Notes under the pieces: generated by a model
Databases searched by the model: none
What the model was told of the DNA's origin: nothing
The model's input: only the letters and a program-made list of their open reading frames with translations
Translations under genes and position numbers: made by a program
DNA from: Microbispora sp. H13382
GTDB lineage: Bacteria > Actinomycetota > Actinomycetes > Streptosporangiales > Streptosporangiaceae
NCBI RefSeq assembly: GCF_014161445.1
Contig: NZ_JABBXA010000023.1
Location: 62,001 to 126,000, forward strand
DNA length: 64,000 nt
Direction of reading: 5' to 3'
Shown: one piece after another, positions 7,734-16,963 of the stretch
How positions within the stretch are numbered: the first letter of the stretch is position 1
How the letters are laid out: every line of letters starts with the position of its first letter

Positions 7734-8426
7734 ATGCCTGCGAACACCCTGGATCTTGTTACGGAACTCACGCTGCGTCGCGCCGCCCCCGCCGATCTGC
7801 AGGGCGTCCTCACCCTGCTGGCGCGCACCGCCGGGTGGCTGAACGGCCTCGGCGTGCGGCAGTGGCCCGCCGGAGGCTTCCCCGCCGGGCGCATCGAGCC
7901 GCTCATCGGCGAGGGGGTCATGTACGTCCTGGACGCCGGTGAGGACGCCGACGCCGACGCCGACGCCGGTGTCCGGGTGCCGGCGGCCACGATCGCCGTG
8001 GACGGCCACGCCGACCCGGAGTTCTGGACCCCCGGGGACCGGCCCGGCGACGCGCTCTACGTCCACAAGCTCGCCGTGAGCAGGGCCTACTCGGGACAGG
8101 GCCTGGGGGAGGCGCTGCTCGACTGGGCCGCCCTGCGGGCCGCCGTCCACGGCCGGCCCTACCTCCGGCTGGACTGCGCCAAGGACAACGCCGGCCTGCA
8201 GTCGTACTACCGGAGGGCGGGCTTCCGGCACGTCCGCACCGTCGACCTGCCGCACCGCGCCTCCGGCGCGCTGTTCGAGCGGGACGCGCCCGGCGCGCTC
8301 CCGGCCGGTTCGTCCCGTCGCCGCACGCCGGCGGTGCCGGTGGTGCCGGCCCCCCGCTCGGGACATGCCACACAAGCCCGGAGGGTTCTTGACATCACAG
8401 CCCACAACGAGTTGATCGAGTGCTGA
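7734..8426 (+). CDS. GNAT-family N-acetyltransferase
   Basis: A 230-residue acetyl-CoA-dependent acetyltransferase. LTLRRAAPADLQGVLTLL is a typical GNAT opening (residues 11-28), and the acetyl-CoA pyrophosphate loop is AYSGQGLGEALL (about 120-131), followed by LRLDCAKDNAGLQSYYRRAGF. Start 7734 is chosen because AAAGGA lies 7 bases before it; an in-frame ATG at 7695 would add 13 residues without a good ribosome site. An acidic DADADADA repeat occurs near residue 72, and about 45 residues of low-complexity tail follow the domain. The substrate is unknown. Confidence 0.85.
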   Translation: MPANTLDLVTELTLRRAAPADLQGVLTLLARTAGWLNGLGVRQWPAGGFPAGRIEPLIGEGVMYVLDAGEDADADADAGVRVPAATIAVDGHADPEFWTPGDRPGDALYVHKLAVSRAYSGQGLGEALLDWAALRAAVHGRPYLRLDCAKDNAGLQSYYRRAGFRHVRTVDLPHRASGALFERDAPGALPAGSSRRRTPAVPVVPAPRSGHATQARRVLDITAHNELIEC

Positions 8427-8477
8427 ACAGGGCGGATGCCGTGAGGTGCCGCAAAGGGACCGGATACTGTTCACTCC

Positions 8478-9158
8478 ATGACGGGATCCCTCCTTGAAGT
8501 GATCGCGCTCGACCTGCGTGACGCCGTGGCCGCCGAGGAGGGCGGGGCGGACCGCCTGGAGATCGTGTCCGACATGGACGCGGGCGGGCTCACCCCCTCG
8601 GCGGACCTCGTCGCGGCGATCGCGCGCGAGTGCGGGCTGCCGCAGATGGTCATGCTCCGCTGCAACGCCGGGTTCACCGTGACCTCGGAGGAGCTCGACC
8701 GGCTGCGCGGCCACGTCAAGGAGCTCGCCGAGGCCGGCGCTGCGGGGTTCGTCTTCGGTTTCCTGACCGAGGACGGGTCGGTCGACAGGGAGGCGACGGA
8801 CGCGCTGATCCACGCGGTCTCGCCGCTGCCCTGGACCTTTCACCGCGCCGTGGACCACGCCGCCGACGTGCGGGCCGCCTGGCGTGCCGTACGGCTGCTG
8901 CCGAACCTGGCGACCGTCCTCACGTCCGGTTCACCCGAGGGCGTCGGCAGCGGCCTGGGGGTCTTACGCGCGCGGGCCGAGGCGGGCGACGCCTCGCTCA
9001 TGCTCGCCGGCGGCGGCCTGCGCGAGGAGCACGTGCCGGTGCTGCTCGACTACGGCGTCCGGGCCTTCCACGTGGGCAGCGCCGTACGGGGCTCGTGGCG
9101 GGAGCCGGTCGACGCGGACCGGGTCAGGCGCTGGCGCGGCATCGTGGACCGGTTCTGA
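8478..9158 (+). CDS. cutC: CutC-family protein
   Basis: A 226-residue TIM-barrel protein of the CutC family, historically linked to copper homeostasis though its catalytic role is unsettled. Characteristic segments are EVIALDLRDAVAAEEGGADR (about 6-25), EIVSDMDAGGLTPSADLV, VMLRCNAGF, WTFHRAVDHAADV, TVLTSGSPEGVGSG and MLAGGGLREEHVPVLLDYGV. Length is normal for the family. No copper-related gene is nearby. Its stop is 6 bp from the 3' end of the convergent flavoprotein-methyltransferase fusion. Confidence 0.9.
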   Translation: MTGSLLEVIALDLRDAVAAEEGGADRLEIVSDMDAGGLTPSADLVAAIARECGLPQMVMLRCNAGFTVTSEELDRLRGHVKELAEAGAAGFVFGFLTEDGSVDREATDALIHAVSPLPWTFHRAVDHAADVRAAWRAVRLLPNLATVLTSGSPEGVGSGLGVLRARAEAGDASLMLAGGGLREEHVPVLLDYGVRAFHVGSAVRGSWREPVDADRVRRWRGIVDRF

Positions 9159-9164
9159 CGCTCT

Positions 9165-10748
9165 CTACGGGCGGCGGCGGGCGACGAGGACGGCGTCGCG
9201 GATGGTGACCTCGCGCCCCTCCTGGTCGGCGGCCGTGCGCGGCCGGGCCTCGGCCGCCGCGACCTCCCACTCGGCCGGGTCGAGCGAGGCCGCGACCTCC
9301 TCGGCGGTGAACATCATGTGCGGGAAGTGCATCCGCCTGACCGTGGTCAGCAGGTCGGACGGGTGGTGCCCGACGATCAGCAGGGTGCCTCCCGGAGCCA
9401 CCGCGGCGGCCAGCCGGCCGAACAGCCCCCGCCTGGCCTCGCCCGGCAGGTGCATGTACTGCGCCGAGACGAGGTCGTAGGCGCCCTCGGGAAGGGCGTG
9501 GTCGCGCAGGTCCGCGTGCAGCCACTCGACGCGGCCCGCCACGTCCGCACCCGCCTCGGCGGCATGGGCGGCGGCCCGCTCCAGCGCCGTGGCGGAGATG
9601 TCGGCTCCCGTCACCCGCCAGCCCCTCGCGGCGAGCCAGACCGCGTCGGCGCCCTCGCCGCTGCCGACGTCGAGGGCCCGGCCCGGCGGCAGCTGGGCGG
9701 CCTCGGCGACGAGCTGGGCATTCGGCTGCCCGCTCCAGACCGCCGGCCGGGAGCGGTAGCGCTCCTCCCAGGCGGCCTCCTCGACAATCGTGCTCATCTG
9801 GTCCCGGTAGGCGGCGACGGCCTCCCGGGTCTCCTCCGCGGTGAGATCCATGTTGATCGCCGCGCCGGCGGCCAGGCCCGCGGCGGCGGACGCGATCACA
9901 ACGGCGCGCACGTCCGTCACGTTGCCCGCCACCCAGACGCCGGGCACGGCGGTCGCCCCGGTCGGCTCCGCGGCGATCCGGGTGCCGGCCACATGACCGC
10001 CGTGCTCCGCCTCGACCGGCTTGAGCCCGAGCGATTCCAGCACCCCGGAGCGAGCGGTGAGCGGCGCTGCGACGACGAGCGCGTCGAGCGCGACGACCTC
10101 GCCGGAGGCCAGCCGCACCCCGGTGAGCGCGTCGCCGGTCACCTCGATCGCCGCGACCGTGCCTTCGGCGACGGGAATCCGGCGCGCGGCGAGCCGCTCG
10201 GCGTCCTCCTCCGGCAGCGCGGGGAGGTGGTGGGCCAGGAACACCACGTCCTCGCTCCACTGCCGCCACAGCAGCGCCTGCTCGACGGAGAGCGGCCCGG
10301 TGGCCAGCACCCCGATCCGCCGGTCGCGGACCTCCCAGCCGTGGCAGTACGGGCAGTGCAGCACGTCGCGGCCCCACCGCTCGGCCAGGCCGGGCACGCC
10401 GGGCAACTCGTCCACGGCTCCGGTCGCCACCAGCAGCCGCCGGGCCCGTACGGCGCGGCCGTCGTCCAGCGTCACGAGGAAGCCGTCGTCCTCCCGCGTG
10501 GCGGCCTCGGCCCGCCCGGCGACGACCTCGACGCCGTACCGGATCACCTCATCCCGCCCGGCCGCCAGCAGCTCGGCGGGCGGCGTGCCGTCCCGGCCGA
10601 GGTAGTTGTGCATGTGCCCGGCGGGCGCGTTGCGCGGCTCCCCGGCGTCCACCACCAGCACCGACCGCCGCGCCCGTCCCAGCGCCAGGGCGCCGCTGAG
10701 CCCGGCGGCGCCGCCGCCCACCACGACCACGTCGTACTTCTCGTTCAC
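9165..10748 (-). CDS. Fused FAD/NAD(P) oxidoreductase and SAM methyltransferase
   Basis: A 527-residue two-domain protein. Residues 1 to about 310 form a thioredoxin-reductase-like flavoprotein: the FAD loop is VVVGGGAAGLSGALALGRA, a CPYCHGWE motif lies near 133-140, and it ends VWVAGNVTDVRAVVIASAAAGL. Residues about 320-527 form a class I methyltransferase with motif I ALDVGSGEGADAVWL near 357-371 and a DLVSAQYMHLPGEARR segment. The GTG start at 10746-10748 is preceded by AGGAGG at a good distance, although the frame is open further upstream into the next gene. Such fusions are known in actinobacteria, but the substrate and the link between oxidation and methylation are not. The domains are clear; the function is unknown. 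Confidence 0.85.
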   Translation of the reverse strand: MNEKYDVVVVGGGAAGLSGALALGRARRSVLVVDAGEPRNAPAGHMHNYLGRDGTPPAELLAAGRDEVIRYGVEVVAGRAEAATREDDGFLVTLDDGRAVRARRLLVATGAVDELPGVPGLAERWGRDVLHCPYCHGWEVRDRRIGVLATGPLSVEQALLWRQWSEDVVFLAHHLPALPEEDAERLAARRIPVAEGTVAAIEVTGDALTGVRLASGEVVALDALVVAAPLTARSGVLESLGLKPVEAEHGGHVAGTRIAAEPTGATAVPGVWVAGNVTDVRAVVIASAAAGLAAGAAINMDLTAEETREAVAAYRDQMSTIVEEAAWEERYRSRPAVWSGQPNAQLVAEAAQLPPGRALDVGSGEGADAVWLAARGWRVTGADISATALERAAAHAAEAGADVAGRVEWLHADLRDHALPEGAYDLVSAQYMHLPGEARRGLFGRLAAAVAPGGTLLIVGHHPSDLLTTVRRMHFPHMMFTAEEVAASLDPAEWEVAAAEARPRTAADQEGREVTIRDAVLVARRRP

Positions 10749-10831
10749 CTGTGCCTCCTGTGTTCGGCTTGTGCGCAACAGTGCGGCACGGCCGGTGAAC
10801 ACGGCAAGAAATTTTGCCGATGCGGCAAATC

Positions 10832-12022
10832 TCAGCAGAGCGCCCGGTCGGCTCGGGCCAGCGCGGCGACCAGCGTCTTGATCGTCGCGGGCTCGTCGAG
10901 CACGCCCCCCGCGGCCGTACGCCGTTCCTGCCAGGCGCGCACCCGATCGGCGTACTTCTCGTAGCAGGCGAGATGGAACGCGTAGACGGTCGTGAAGCGG
11001 CTGACGAGGTGCGAGGGGTGCATGTCCCAGCCCTGGTAGAAGCCGTGCGCCAGCGAGTGCGACACCAGCGCCGAGTGCCTGCTCAGCAGGGCGTGCACGT
11101 CGGCCGCCGCGTCCGAGGCCGGGGTCGCGGCCAGGGAGCCGTCCGACAGCTCCACGCCCGTCCCCGACAGCGCCGTCTGCATGACGTGCCGCGCGTGGTC
11201 GCAGGCCGGATGGTCGAGCCGCTGCTCGTCCGGCGGCAGCCCGAGCGCGGCGGTGTAGTCGAACACCCCGAAGTGGGCGGCCGCCAGCCGCCCGCCCAGT
11301 GAGGGCACCAGGTCGGCCGAGCGCTGGAGCATGAGCACGGTCTGCGGAGCCTCCACCTGCATCTCGAAGCGCAGCGTGCCGGTGGGCAGGCGCAACGCCC
11401 GTTCCAGCGCCTCCAGGCAGCCGGCGAACTGGCGCAGGTAGTCCTCCATGAGGACCTTGGGGAACGTGACCGTGAACCCGCCGGGCAGTTCGCCGGTGCG
11501 CCGCACGACCCCGGTCAGGAACCCGTCGAGCGTGCGCAGCGAGCGCAGGGGGTCGCCGTCGGCGAACGACTTCACCCGCAGCCCCCACCTGCGGGGCAGC
11601 GTGCCCGCCGCGTGCATCGCGGCCACGGCCGTCGCGGCCGACTCGGTGTGCCGGTCCTCCTCCTCGTGGGGGCGCCGGCCGTACCCGTCCTCGAAGTCGA
11701 TCCGCAGGTCCTCGATGGGCTCGGCGTGCAGCTTCCTGCGTACGCGGTCGTGCACGGGCTGGGCCAGCTCGGGGTCGAGACCGAACAATGCGGCCAGCTC
11801 GGCGGGGGTGAACAGGAGCCGGTGGAGCAGGTCGGTCGCGGCGTGCCGCCACTGCTGGACGATCTCCGCCGTCACCCGGTCCGCGGGCACGTACACGGTG
11901 TGCACCGGCTGCCACGCGGGTTCCCGTTCGGGGAACCGGGTGAGCTGCTCGTCGTAGGTGCCGGCGAAGCCGTCGAGCAGTCCGTCGAGCGGTCCGTCCG
12001 GGCCGGTCAGCGTCGTCTCCAT
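10832..12022 (-). CDS. DUF6986 protein (HpcH/HpaI-citrate lyase-like aldolase fold)
   Basis: A 396-residue protein related to the phosphoenolpyruvate-utilising HpcH/HpaI and citrate-lyase beta superfamily. Telling segments are VHTVYVPADRVT, LRIDFEDGYGRRPHEEEDRH (about 100-119), RWGLRVKSF with a conserved Arg, TFPKV, LRFEMQVEAPQTVL with the acidic metal ligand, and the C-terminal FYQGWDMHPSHLVSRF. The start at 12020-12022 is preferred because GAGGA lies 10 bases upstream; an ATG at 12070 would add 16 residues. It is divergent from the NYN gene, and a terminator-like hairpin lies in its upstream region. The substrate is unknown. Confidence 0.8.
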   Translation of the reverse strand: METTLTGPDGPLDGLLDGFAGTYDEQLTRFPEREPAWQPVHTVYVPADRVTAEIVQQWRHAATDLLHRLLFTPAELAALFGLDPELAQPVHDRVRRKLHAEPIEDLRIDFEDGYGRRPHEEEDRHTESAATAVAAMHAAGTLPRRWGLRVKSFADGDPLRSLRTLDGFLTGVVRRTGELPGGFTVTFPKVLMEDYLRQFAGCLEALERALRLPTGTLRFEMQVEAPQTVLMLQRSADLVPSLGGRLAAAHFGVFDYTAALGLPPDEQRLDHPACDHARHVMQTALSGTGVELSDGSLAATPASDAAADVHALLSRHSALVSHSLAHGFYQGWDMHPSHLVSRFTTVYAFHLACYEKYADRVRAWQERRTAAGGVLDEPATIKTLVAALARADRALC

Positions 12023-12137
12023 GGGGACGATCCTCGCAGACGCCCCCGCCACGGCGACGTCATCACGCAACGTCGCTGCGTGAGCACGATCCGTTGGCTA
12101 TTCTTTTCCTCGAACAGCCGATCGAACAGGTGAGCGA

Positions 12138-12167
12138 AAAAAGAAACGGCCCCCTGTCGGGGGCCGT
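12138..12167 (-). terminator. Intrinsic terminator-like hairpin in an upstream region
   Basis: ACGGCCCCC (12146-12154) pairs perfectly with GGGGGCCGT (12159-12167) around TGTC. On the minus strand the stem is followed by TTTCTTTTTTCGC, an ideal intrinsic terminator. No gene ends here: it lies about 115 bp upstream of the DUF6986 start. It is either an attenuator in that gene's leader or the end of a short RNA starting near 12210. Confidence 0.6.
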
Positions 12168-12213
12168 AGAGCCCGGGGACGTAGCCGCGGGCGCGGTGAC
12201 TCCATGTTAGGAG

Positions 12214-12867
12214 ATGATGGCGGTGCGCGACAACCCCGTTCCCCACGTCGTGCGTGTCGGGGTCTACGTCGACGGGTTCAACCTCTACTACGGGCTGCGC
12301 TCCCTGCGGGGGCGGCGCTATCTCTGGCTCGATCTACAGGCGCTGGCCCTTCGGCTGCTCAGGACCGGGCAGACGCTGACCGCCGTCCGCTACTTCACCG
12401 CTCCCGTCCGGGGCGACGCTCGTGCCCTCGCCCGCCAGCAGACCTATCAGGCGGCCCTGGAGACCCTGGGGGTCGAGGTGGTGCTCGGGCGGTTCCAGGA
12501 GCAGCGCGCCTCCTGCCGGGCCTGCGGCGTCTCCTGGAAGACCTACGAGGAGAAGCAGTCCGACGTCGCGCTGGCCGCCGCGATGGTCGGCGACGTCGCC
12601 CTCGACCTGGTGGACACGGTGCTGCTGCTGTCGGCAGACTCCGACCTGTGCGCGGCCATCGAGGCGGTGCGCCAGGTGGACGCCCGGCGCGGCGGAAAGA
12701 CCCGGGTCGTAGCCGTCTTCCCGCCCGGCAGACGCTCCGACGGCCTGCGCCTCGCCAGTGACGCCTGGTTCCCCCTCGGCGACGCGCTCATCCGGCAGTC
12801 GCAGCTTCCCGAAGTCGTGCCCGGCCGCGACGGCGCGCGCTACCACCGGCCGGCCCACTGGTCCTGA
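12214..12867 (+). CDS. NYN-domain (PIN-like) putative ribonuclease
   Basis: A 217-residue protein of the NYN/PIN-like nuclease fold. The first acidic residue is in VGVYVDGFNLYYGL (about 12-25), later acidic residues are in KQSDVALAAAMVGD (about 113-126) and LLSADSDLCAAI (about 136-147), and the final strand is TRVVAVFPPG. A small CRACG-V-SWKTYEEK element inserted in the middle may bind metal. Bacterial NYN proteins are inferred RNases. The start is ambiguous: AGGAG touches ATG 12214, so the GTG at 12223 would be better spaced. The gene is convergent with fprA, 12 bp apart. Confidence 0.8.
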   Translation: MMAVRDNPVPHVVRVGVYVDGFNLYYGLRSLRGRRYLWLDLQALALRLLRTGQTLTAVRYFTAPVRGDARALARQQTYQAALETLGVEVVLGRFQEQRASCRACGVSWKTYEEKQSDVALAAAMVGDVALDLVDTVLLLSADSDLCAAIEAVRQVDARRGGKTRVVAVFPPGRRSDGLRLASDAWFPLGDALIRQSQLPEVVPGRDGARYHRPAHWS

Positions 12868-12879
12868 CCGGGACAACCG

Positions 12880-14202
12880 TCAGGACGCGCTCCCCGGCCG
12901 GGCGAGCCGGCCGCACGCGCCCAGCATCGCGTCCCTGCCCACCAGCTTCACCCGCTCGCCCCTCCGCAGACTGCCGGCCAGCGAGGCCTCCGCGGCCTCG
13001 ATCGCGAGCCAGTCCTCGTACGTCACCGGGCTCAGCCCGCGCGCGGCGAGCAGATCGTCCAGCCGGGTGGTCGCGGTGCCCGGCACCGCCTCGGCGAGCA
13101 GGGTGCGCACGGTCTCGGCGGCATCGGACTTGTTGGTCCCGATCACGCCCGTCGGCCCCCGCTTGAGCCAGCCCGAGACGTACTGCCGGTCCGCCACCCT
13201 TCCGGCGACGTTCGGCACCGTCATCGTCTTCGGGTCGAACGGCACCCCGGGCAGCGCCACGCTCTGGTAGCCCACCGAGCGCATCACCATGTCCGCCGGG
13301 ATCGTCTCGTACTCGCCCGTCCCGACGACCCGCCCGTCCTCCAGCCGGGTCCGCTCCAGCCGTACGCCCTCGACCCGGGACACACCGAGGATCTCCACGG
13401 GACGCAGCCAGAAACGCACCTCCAGGCGGCGAGGCCGGTCGGCCGGCTTGCGCTCCGACCACGACCGCAGGACGTCCACATTGCCCTTGACCTGCCGCGA
13501 CAGCGTGGTCAGGTCGGCGACCGCGATCTCGTCGGGGAAGGTGAGGACGTCGGCGTTCAGCAGTTCGCCGAGCTCGCGCAGCTCCTTCAGGGTGAACTTC
13601 GCGTGCTCGGGGCCGCGCCGGCCGACCATGTGGATGCGCTTGACCCGCGAGGCGGCCAGCCGGTCGAGCACCTCCTCGGGCACGTCGGTGCCGCGCAGCT
13701 CGCCGGCGCTCTTGGCCATGATCCGCACCACGTCCACGGCGACGTTGCCGACACCGATGACGACGACGTCCTCCACGTCGAGGGAGAAGGCGTCCGGCGG
13801 TACGTCCGGGTGGCCGCAGTACCAGTTGACGAAGTCGGTCGCGGCGACGCTGCCCGGCAGGTCCTCGCCCGGGACGCCGAGGTGCCTGTCGACCATCGCC
13901 CCCGTGCAGTACACGACGGCGTCGTAGCAGGACAGCAGGTCGTCCGCGGAGAGGTCCGCGCCCAGCTCGACGCCGCCCAGGAAGCGGACCCCCGGGGTCT
14001 CCAGCACCCTGCGCAGGTAGCCGGCGATCGACTTGATCGACGTGTGGTCGGGCGCGACGCCGTACCGGACGAGCCCGTACGGCGTGGGCAGGCGTTCGAG
14101 GACGTCCACCTCGACGGGATCGGGCGACTGCTTGACCAGCGCCTCGGCCGTGTAGATGCCGGCCGGGCCCGACCCGACGATCGCGACGCGCAGTGTCACC
14201 AT
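12880..14202 (-). CDS. fprA: Ferredoxin/adrenodoxin-type NADP reductase FprA
   Basis: A 440-residue FAD enzyme of the adrenodoxin-reductase family that moves electrons between NADPH and ferredoxins, for example for cytochromes P450. The FAD loop is VAIVGSGPAGIYTAEAL (about 6-22), followed by VDVLERLPTPYGLVRYGVAPDH. The NADP-binding loop is VVVIGVGNVAVDVVR near 145-159, and GWLKRGPTGVIGTNKSDAAE near 345 is the classic C-terminal signature. Length and order match mycobacterial FprA. The frame stays open far upstream, but the ATG at 14202 begins directly at the Rossmann strand. Confidence 0.93.
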   Translation of the reverse strand: MVTLRVAIVGSGPAGIYTAEALVKQSPDPVEVDVLERLPTPYGLVRYGVAPDHTSIKSIAGYLRRVLETPGVRFLGGVELGADLSADDLLSCYDAVVYCTGAMVDRHLGVPGEDLPGSVAATDFVNWYCGHPDVPPDAFSLDVEDVVVIGVGNVAVDVVRIMAKSAGELRGTDVPEEVLDRLAASRVKRIHMVGRRGPEHAKFTLKELRELGELLNADVLTFPDEIAVADLTTLSRQVKGNVDVLRSWSERKPADRPRRLEVRFWLRPVEILGVSRVEGVRLERTRLEDGRVVGTGEYETIPADMVMRSVGYQSVALPGVPFDPKTMTVPNVAGRVADRQYVSGWLKRGPTGVIGTNKSDAAETVRTLLAEAVPGTATTRLDDLLAARGLSPVTYEDWLAIEAAEASLAGSLRRGERVKLVGRDAMLGACGRLARPGSAS

Positions 14203-14426
14203 GGCCTCCAGGCGCAGGCGGAGCTTCTACCTGTGATTCTTTATCATCGCCAGCACGCCCTGCCAGTGGTACGCCATGCCGTGCACCCCATGCGGATCCG
14301 TGTTGTGATGATTCGCGGGGTTGCGGGGGAGCGGCGGCCGCGATCAAAGTGATGCCCGTGGGCTCTGGGGCTAAAAGACGGGGAAACCCGCGGACGAGAA
14401 GGCCGGGCGGTGGCACCCTCCCTGAC

Positions 14427-14951
14427 ATGAGGGGACTCCGCGGGGGGCGGGACGAGCCCGGGGCCTCACCGGCCACGGTCTACGGCCCGCAGAACGGTCA
14501 GGACGACGGCGACGACGCGCCGCCGCACGGCTCCGGCCCGGACGGGCTCAGGTACGAGGCGCTGGGACGGGTCATGGCCGCCCTGTCCGGCGAGGCCGAG
14601 ACACTCGAGGCGTGCCGCGACCTCACCTGGTGGCGGGGCACCGGCCGGTCCTGGCACATCGAGTGGCGCGACGGCCCGTACGCGGCCGAGGTGGCGGCGC
14701 TGCTCATGGAGCGGGTGGGTGAACCGGGGCCGGAGACCGTGCCGGCGGCCCCCGCGGGCCCGGCGACCACGTCGACGGCGATGCTGAACGTGATGGGCGT
14801 GACCTTCGTGCTGCGGGCCATCGACCCGTCCGGCATGGAGCGGCACCGGACCAGGGCCGGTCTGTGGCGGCTGTCGGCGGCGCTGGACGGCGGCCCGGTC
14901 GGCACGGGAGGGCGGTCGCGCCGGCACTGGGAGGAACTGCTCGGCGGCTGA
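14427..14951 (+). CDS. Hypothetical protein
   Basis: I do not recognise this 174-residue protein. It starts with a disordered Gly/Asp-rich segment, then has a compact part with [38 protein letters not shown] (about 73-92) and [13 protein letters not shown], then [17 protein letters not shown] and [11 protein letters not shown] near the end. The Trp-rich middle and regular amphipathic helices suggest a folded domain. ATG 14427 is preferred since the frame upstream reads as low-quality sequence; ATG 14352 is possible. It lies between fprA (divergent) and proS (same strand, 173 bp on). Confidence 0.6.
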   Translation: MRGLRGGRDEPGASPATVYGPQNGQDDGDDAPPHGSGPDGLRYEALGRVMAALSGEAETLEACRDLTWWRGTGRSWHIEWRDGPYAAEVAALLMERVGEPGPETVPAAPAGPATTSTAMLNVMGVTFVLRAIDPSGMERHRTRAGLWRLSAALDGGPVGTGGRSRRHWEELLGG

Positions 14952-14999
14952 GCCGGACCGGTCGCCGTTCAAGTGAGGCGGTGAGGGCCCCGGAGTCGA

Positions 15000-15005
15000 T
15001 AGCCT
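15000..15005 (+). promoter_or_regulatory. Candidate -10 element of proS
   Basis: TAGCCT within GTCGATAGCCTTGAG resembles the rimP upstream sequence GTCGATAGGCTGTTG and the dapB sequence CGTATAGCCTTGG. The three housekeeping genes share a TAG(C/G)CT element at a promoter-like place. No clear -35 is seen here. It would give a leader of about 115 bases. Confidence 0.35.
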
Positions 15006-15124
15006 TGAGAGCACATCGTCTTCGTCTCGTCTCTCAGGTCGTCTCCGAGGATCCGCGAGTAGCTCCGCGTCGCGGGCCCCGAGGAGGCGCCGCCGGCGAG
15101 ACCTCTCACGAGCAAGGAGTAGCC

Positions 15125-16867
15125 GTGCTGCTGCGTATGTCGACCCTGTTCCTGCGCACCCTGCGTGAGGATCCGGCGGACGCGGAAGTGCCGAGCCACA
15201 AGCTGCTCGTCCGCGCCGGCTACATCCGCCGGGTCGCGCCCGGTATCTACTCCTGGCTGCCGCTCGGCAAGATCGTGCTGGAGAACGTCGCGCGGGTCGT
15301 CCGTGAGGAGATGGACCGGATGGGCGCGCAGGAGGTGCTCTTCCCCGCGCTGCTGCCCAGGGACTTCTACGAGCCCACGGGCCGCTGGACCGAGTACGGC
15401 GACACGCTGTTCCGGCTGAAGGACCGCAAGGGCGCCGACTACCTCCTGGGGCCGACCCACGAGGAGATGTTCACCGACATGGTGAAGGGGGAGTACTCCT
15501 CCTACAAGGACTACCCCGTCACCCTGTACCAGATCCAGACGAAGTACCGCGACGAGGCCCGGCCCCGCGCGGGCATCCTGCGGGGCCGCGAGTTCGTCAT
15601 GAAGGACTCCTACTCCTTCGATCTCGACGACGACGGTCTCAAGCGGTCCTACGAGATGCACCGCGAGGCGTACATCCGCATCTTCGAGCGCCTCGGCATC
15701 GACTACAAGATCTGCTTCGCGATGTCGGGCGCCATGGGCGGGTCGGCCTCCGAGGAGTTCCTCGCCCCCTGCCCGACCGGTGAGGACACCTTCGTGGCCT
15801 GCCACAACTGCGGCTACGCGGCCAACGCCGAGGCCGTCGTCACGCCCGCGCCGCCCGCCGTCACCGCCGCGCAGCCGCCCATGCGGGTGCTCGACACGCC
15901 CGACACCCCGACGATCGAGTCGCTCGTCTCGTACGTCAACGAGCACCACGGTCTCGGCATCACCGCCGCCGACACGCTGAAGAACCTCGTCGTCAAGGTC
16001 CGCACGCCGGGCTCCGACGAGGTCAAGACGGTGATCGTCGGTGTGCCCGGCGACCGCGAGGTCGACTTCAAGCGCCTGGAGGCGGCGCTCTCGCCCGGCG
16101 TGCCGGAGATCTTCGAGGCCGAGGACTTCGCCCGTCACCCCGGCCTGGTGCGCGGCTACATCGGCCCGCAGGTGCTCAGGGACCTGGGGATCACCTACCT
16201 GGTCGACCCGCGCGTGGTCGAGGGCTCGGCCTGGGTGACGGGCGCCAACGAGCCGGGCAGGCACGCCGCGCACGTGGTCGCGGGCCGCGACTTCCAGCCC
16301 GACGGCACGATCGAGGCCGCCGAGGTGCGGGCGGGCGACTCCTGCCCCCGCTGCGCGCACCCGCTGTCGATCGACCGGGGCATCGAGATCGGCCACATCT
16401 TCCAGCTCGGCCGCAAGTACGCCGACGCCGCCCAGCTCGACGCGCTCGGGCCCGACGGCAAGCCGATCCGCATCACGATGGGCTCGTACGGCGTCGGCGT
16501 CTCCCGGGCGGTGGCCGTGCTCGCCGAGCAGCGCCACGACCAGCTGGGCCTGGTGTGGCCCAGGGAGGTGGCGCCCGCCGACGTGCACATCGTCGGCACC
16601 GGCAAGGAGAACCAGATCGAGGTCGCCAGCACGCTCGCCGAGACCCTCGAGGCGCGGGGGCTGCGGGTGCTCGTGGACGACCGTCCCGGGGTGTCACCCG
16701 GTGTCAAGTTCAAGGACTCCGAGCTGCTCGGCCTGCCCACCGTCCTGATCGTCGGCCGGGGACTGGCCAACGGCGTGGTCGAGCTGCGCGACCGGGTCAC
16801 CGGGACCAAGGAGGAGATCCCGCTGGACGAGGCCGTCGAGCGGGTGCTGACCGCCTGCCGGGCCTGA
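15125..16867 (+). CDS. proS: Prolyl-tRNA synthetase
   Basis: A 580-residue class II aminoacyl-tRNA synthetase charging tRNA-Pro. Motif 2 is [20 protein letters not shown] (about 142-161), preceded by [10 protein letters not shown]. The insertion (editing) domain spans roughly 225-390, and the C-terminal catalytic and anticodon parts contain [20 protein letters not shown] and [15 protein letters not shown]. Cys pairs CHNCGY and CPRCAHP are present. The GTG at 15125 is chosen because AAGGAG lies 5 bases before it; the in-frame ATG at 15137 would be 17 bases away. It is transcribed from its own promoter and ends in a strong terminator. Confidence 0.96.
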   Translation: MLLRMSTLFLRTLREDPADAEVPSHKLLVRAGYIRRVAPGIYSWLPLGKIVLENVARVVREEMDRMGAQEVLFPALLPRDFYEPTGRWTEYGDTLFRLKDRKGADYLLGPTHEEMFTDMVKGEYSSYKDYPVTLYQIQTKYRDEARPRAGILRGREFVMKDSYSFDLDDDGLKRSYEMHREAYIRIFERLGIDYKICFAMSGAMGGSASEEFLAPCPTGEDTFVACHNCGYAANAEAVVTPAPPAVTAAQPPMRVLDTPDTPTIESLVSYVNEHHGLGITAADTLKNLVVKVRTPGSDEVKTVIVGVPGDREVDFKRLEAALSPGVPEIFEAEDFARHPGLVRGYIGPQVLRDLGITYLVDPRVVEGSAWVTGANEPGRHAAHVVAGRDFQPDGTIEAAEVRAGDSCPRCAHPLSIDRGIEIGHIFQLGRKYADAAQLDALGPDGKPIRITMGSYGVGVSRAVAVLAEQRHDQLGLVWPREVAPADVHIVGTGKENQIEVASTLAETLEARGLRVLVDDRPGVSPGVKFKDSELLGLPTVLIVGRGLANGVVELRDRVTGTKEEIPLDEAVERVLTACRA

Positions 16868-16881
16868 TCGCCGGACACACG

Positions 16882-16934
16882 GCGCCGCCGTCCCCCGCAC
16901 ATGACTCACGCGGGGCGGCGGCGCTGCCCTTTTC
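16882..16934 (+). terminator. proS terminator
   Basis: GCGCCGCCG with CCCGC (16882-16898) pairs with GCGGGGCGGCGGCGC (16910-16924) around an 11-base loop, with small asymmetry. It is followed by CCTTTTC, 15 bp after the proS stop and 30 bp before the 3' end of the convergent gene. Confidence 0.75.
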
Positions 16935-16963
16935 GCTGAACGCGGGGTCGTGTCCTGCGCCGC

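Noticed and set aside
7945-7970. GACGCC tandem repeat in the GNAT gene
   Set aside because: A short in-frame Asp-Ala repeat; a likely slippage product without separate function.
12007-12246. 79-codon minus-strand frame in the DUF6986-NYN gap
   Set aside because: It spans an intrinsic terminator and has no ribosome site or family resemblance.
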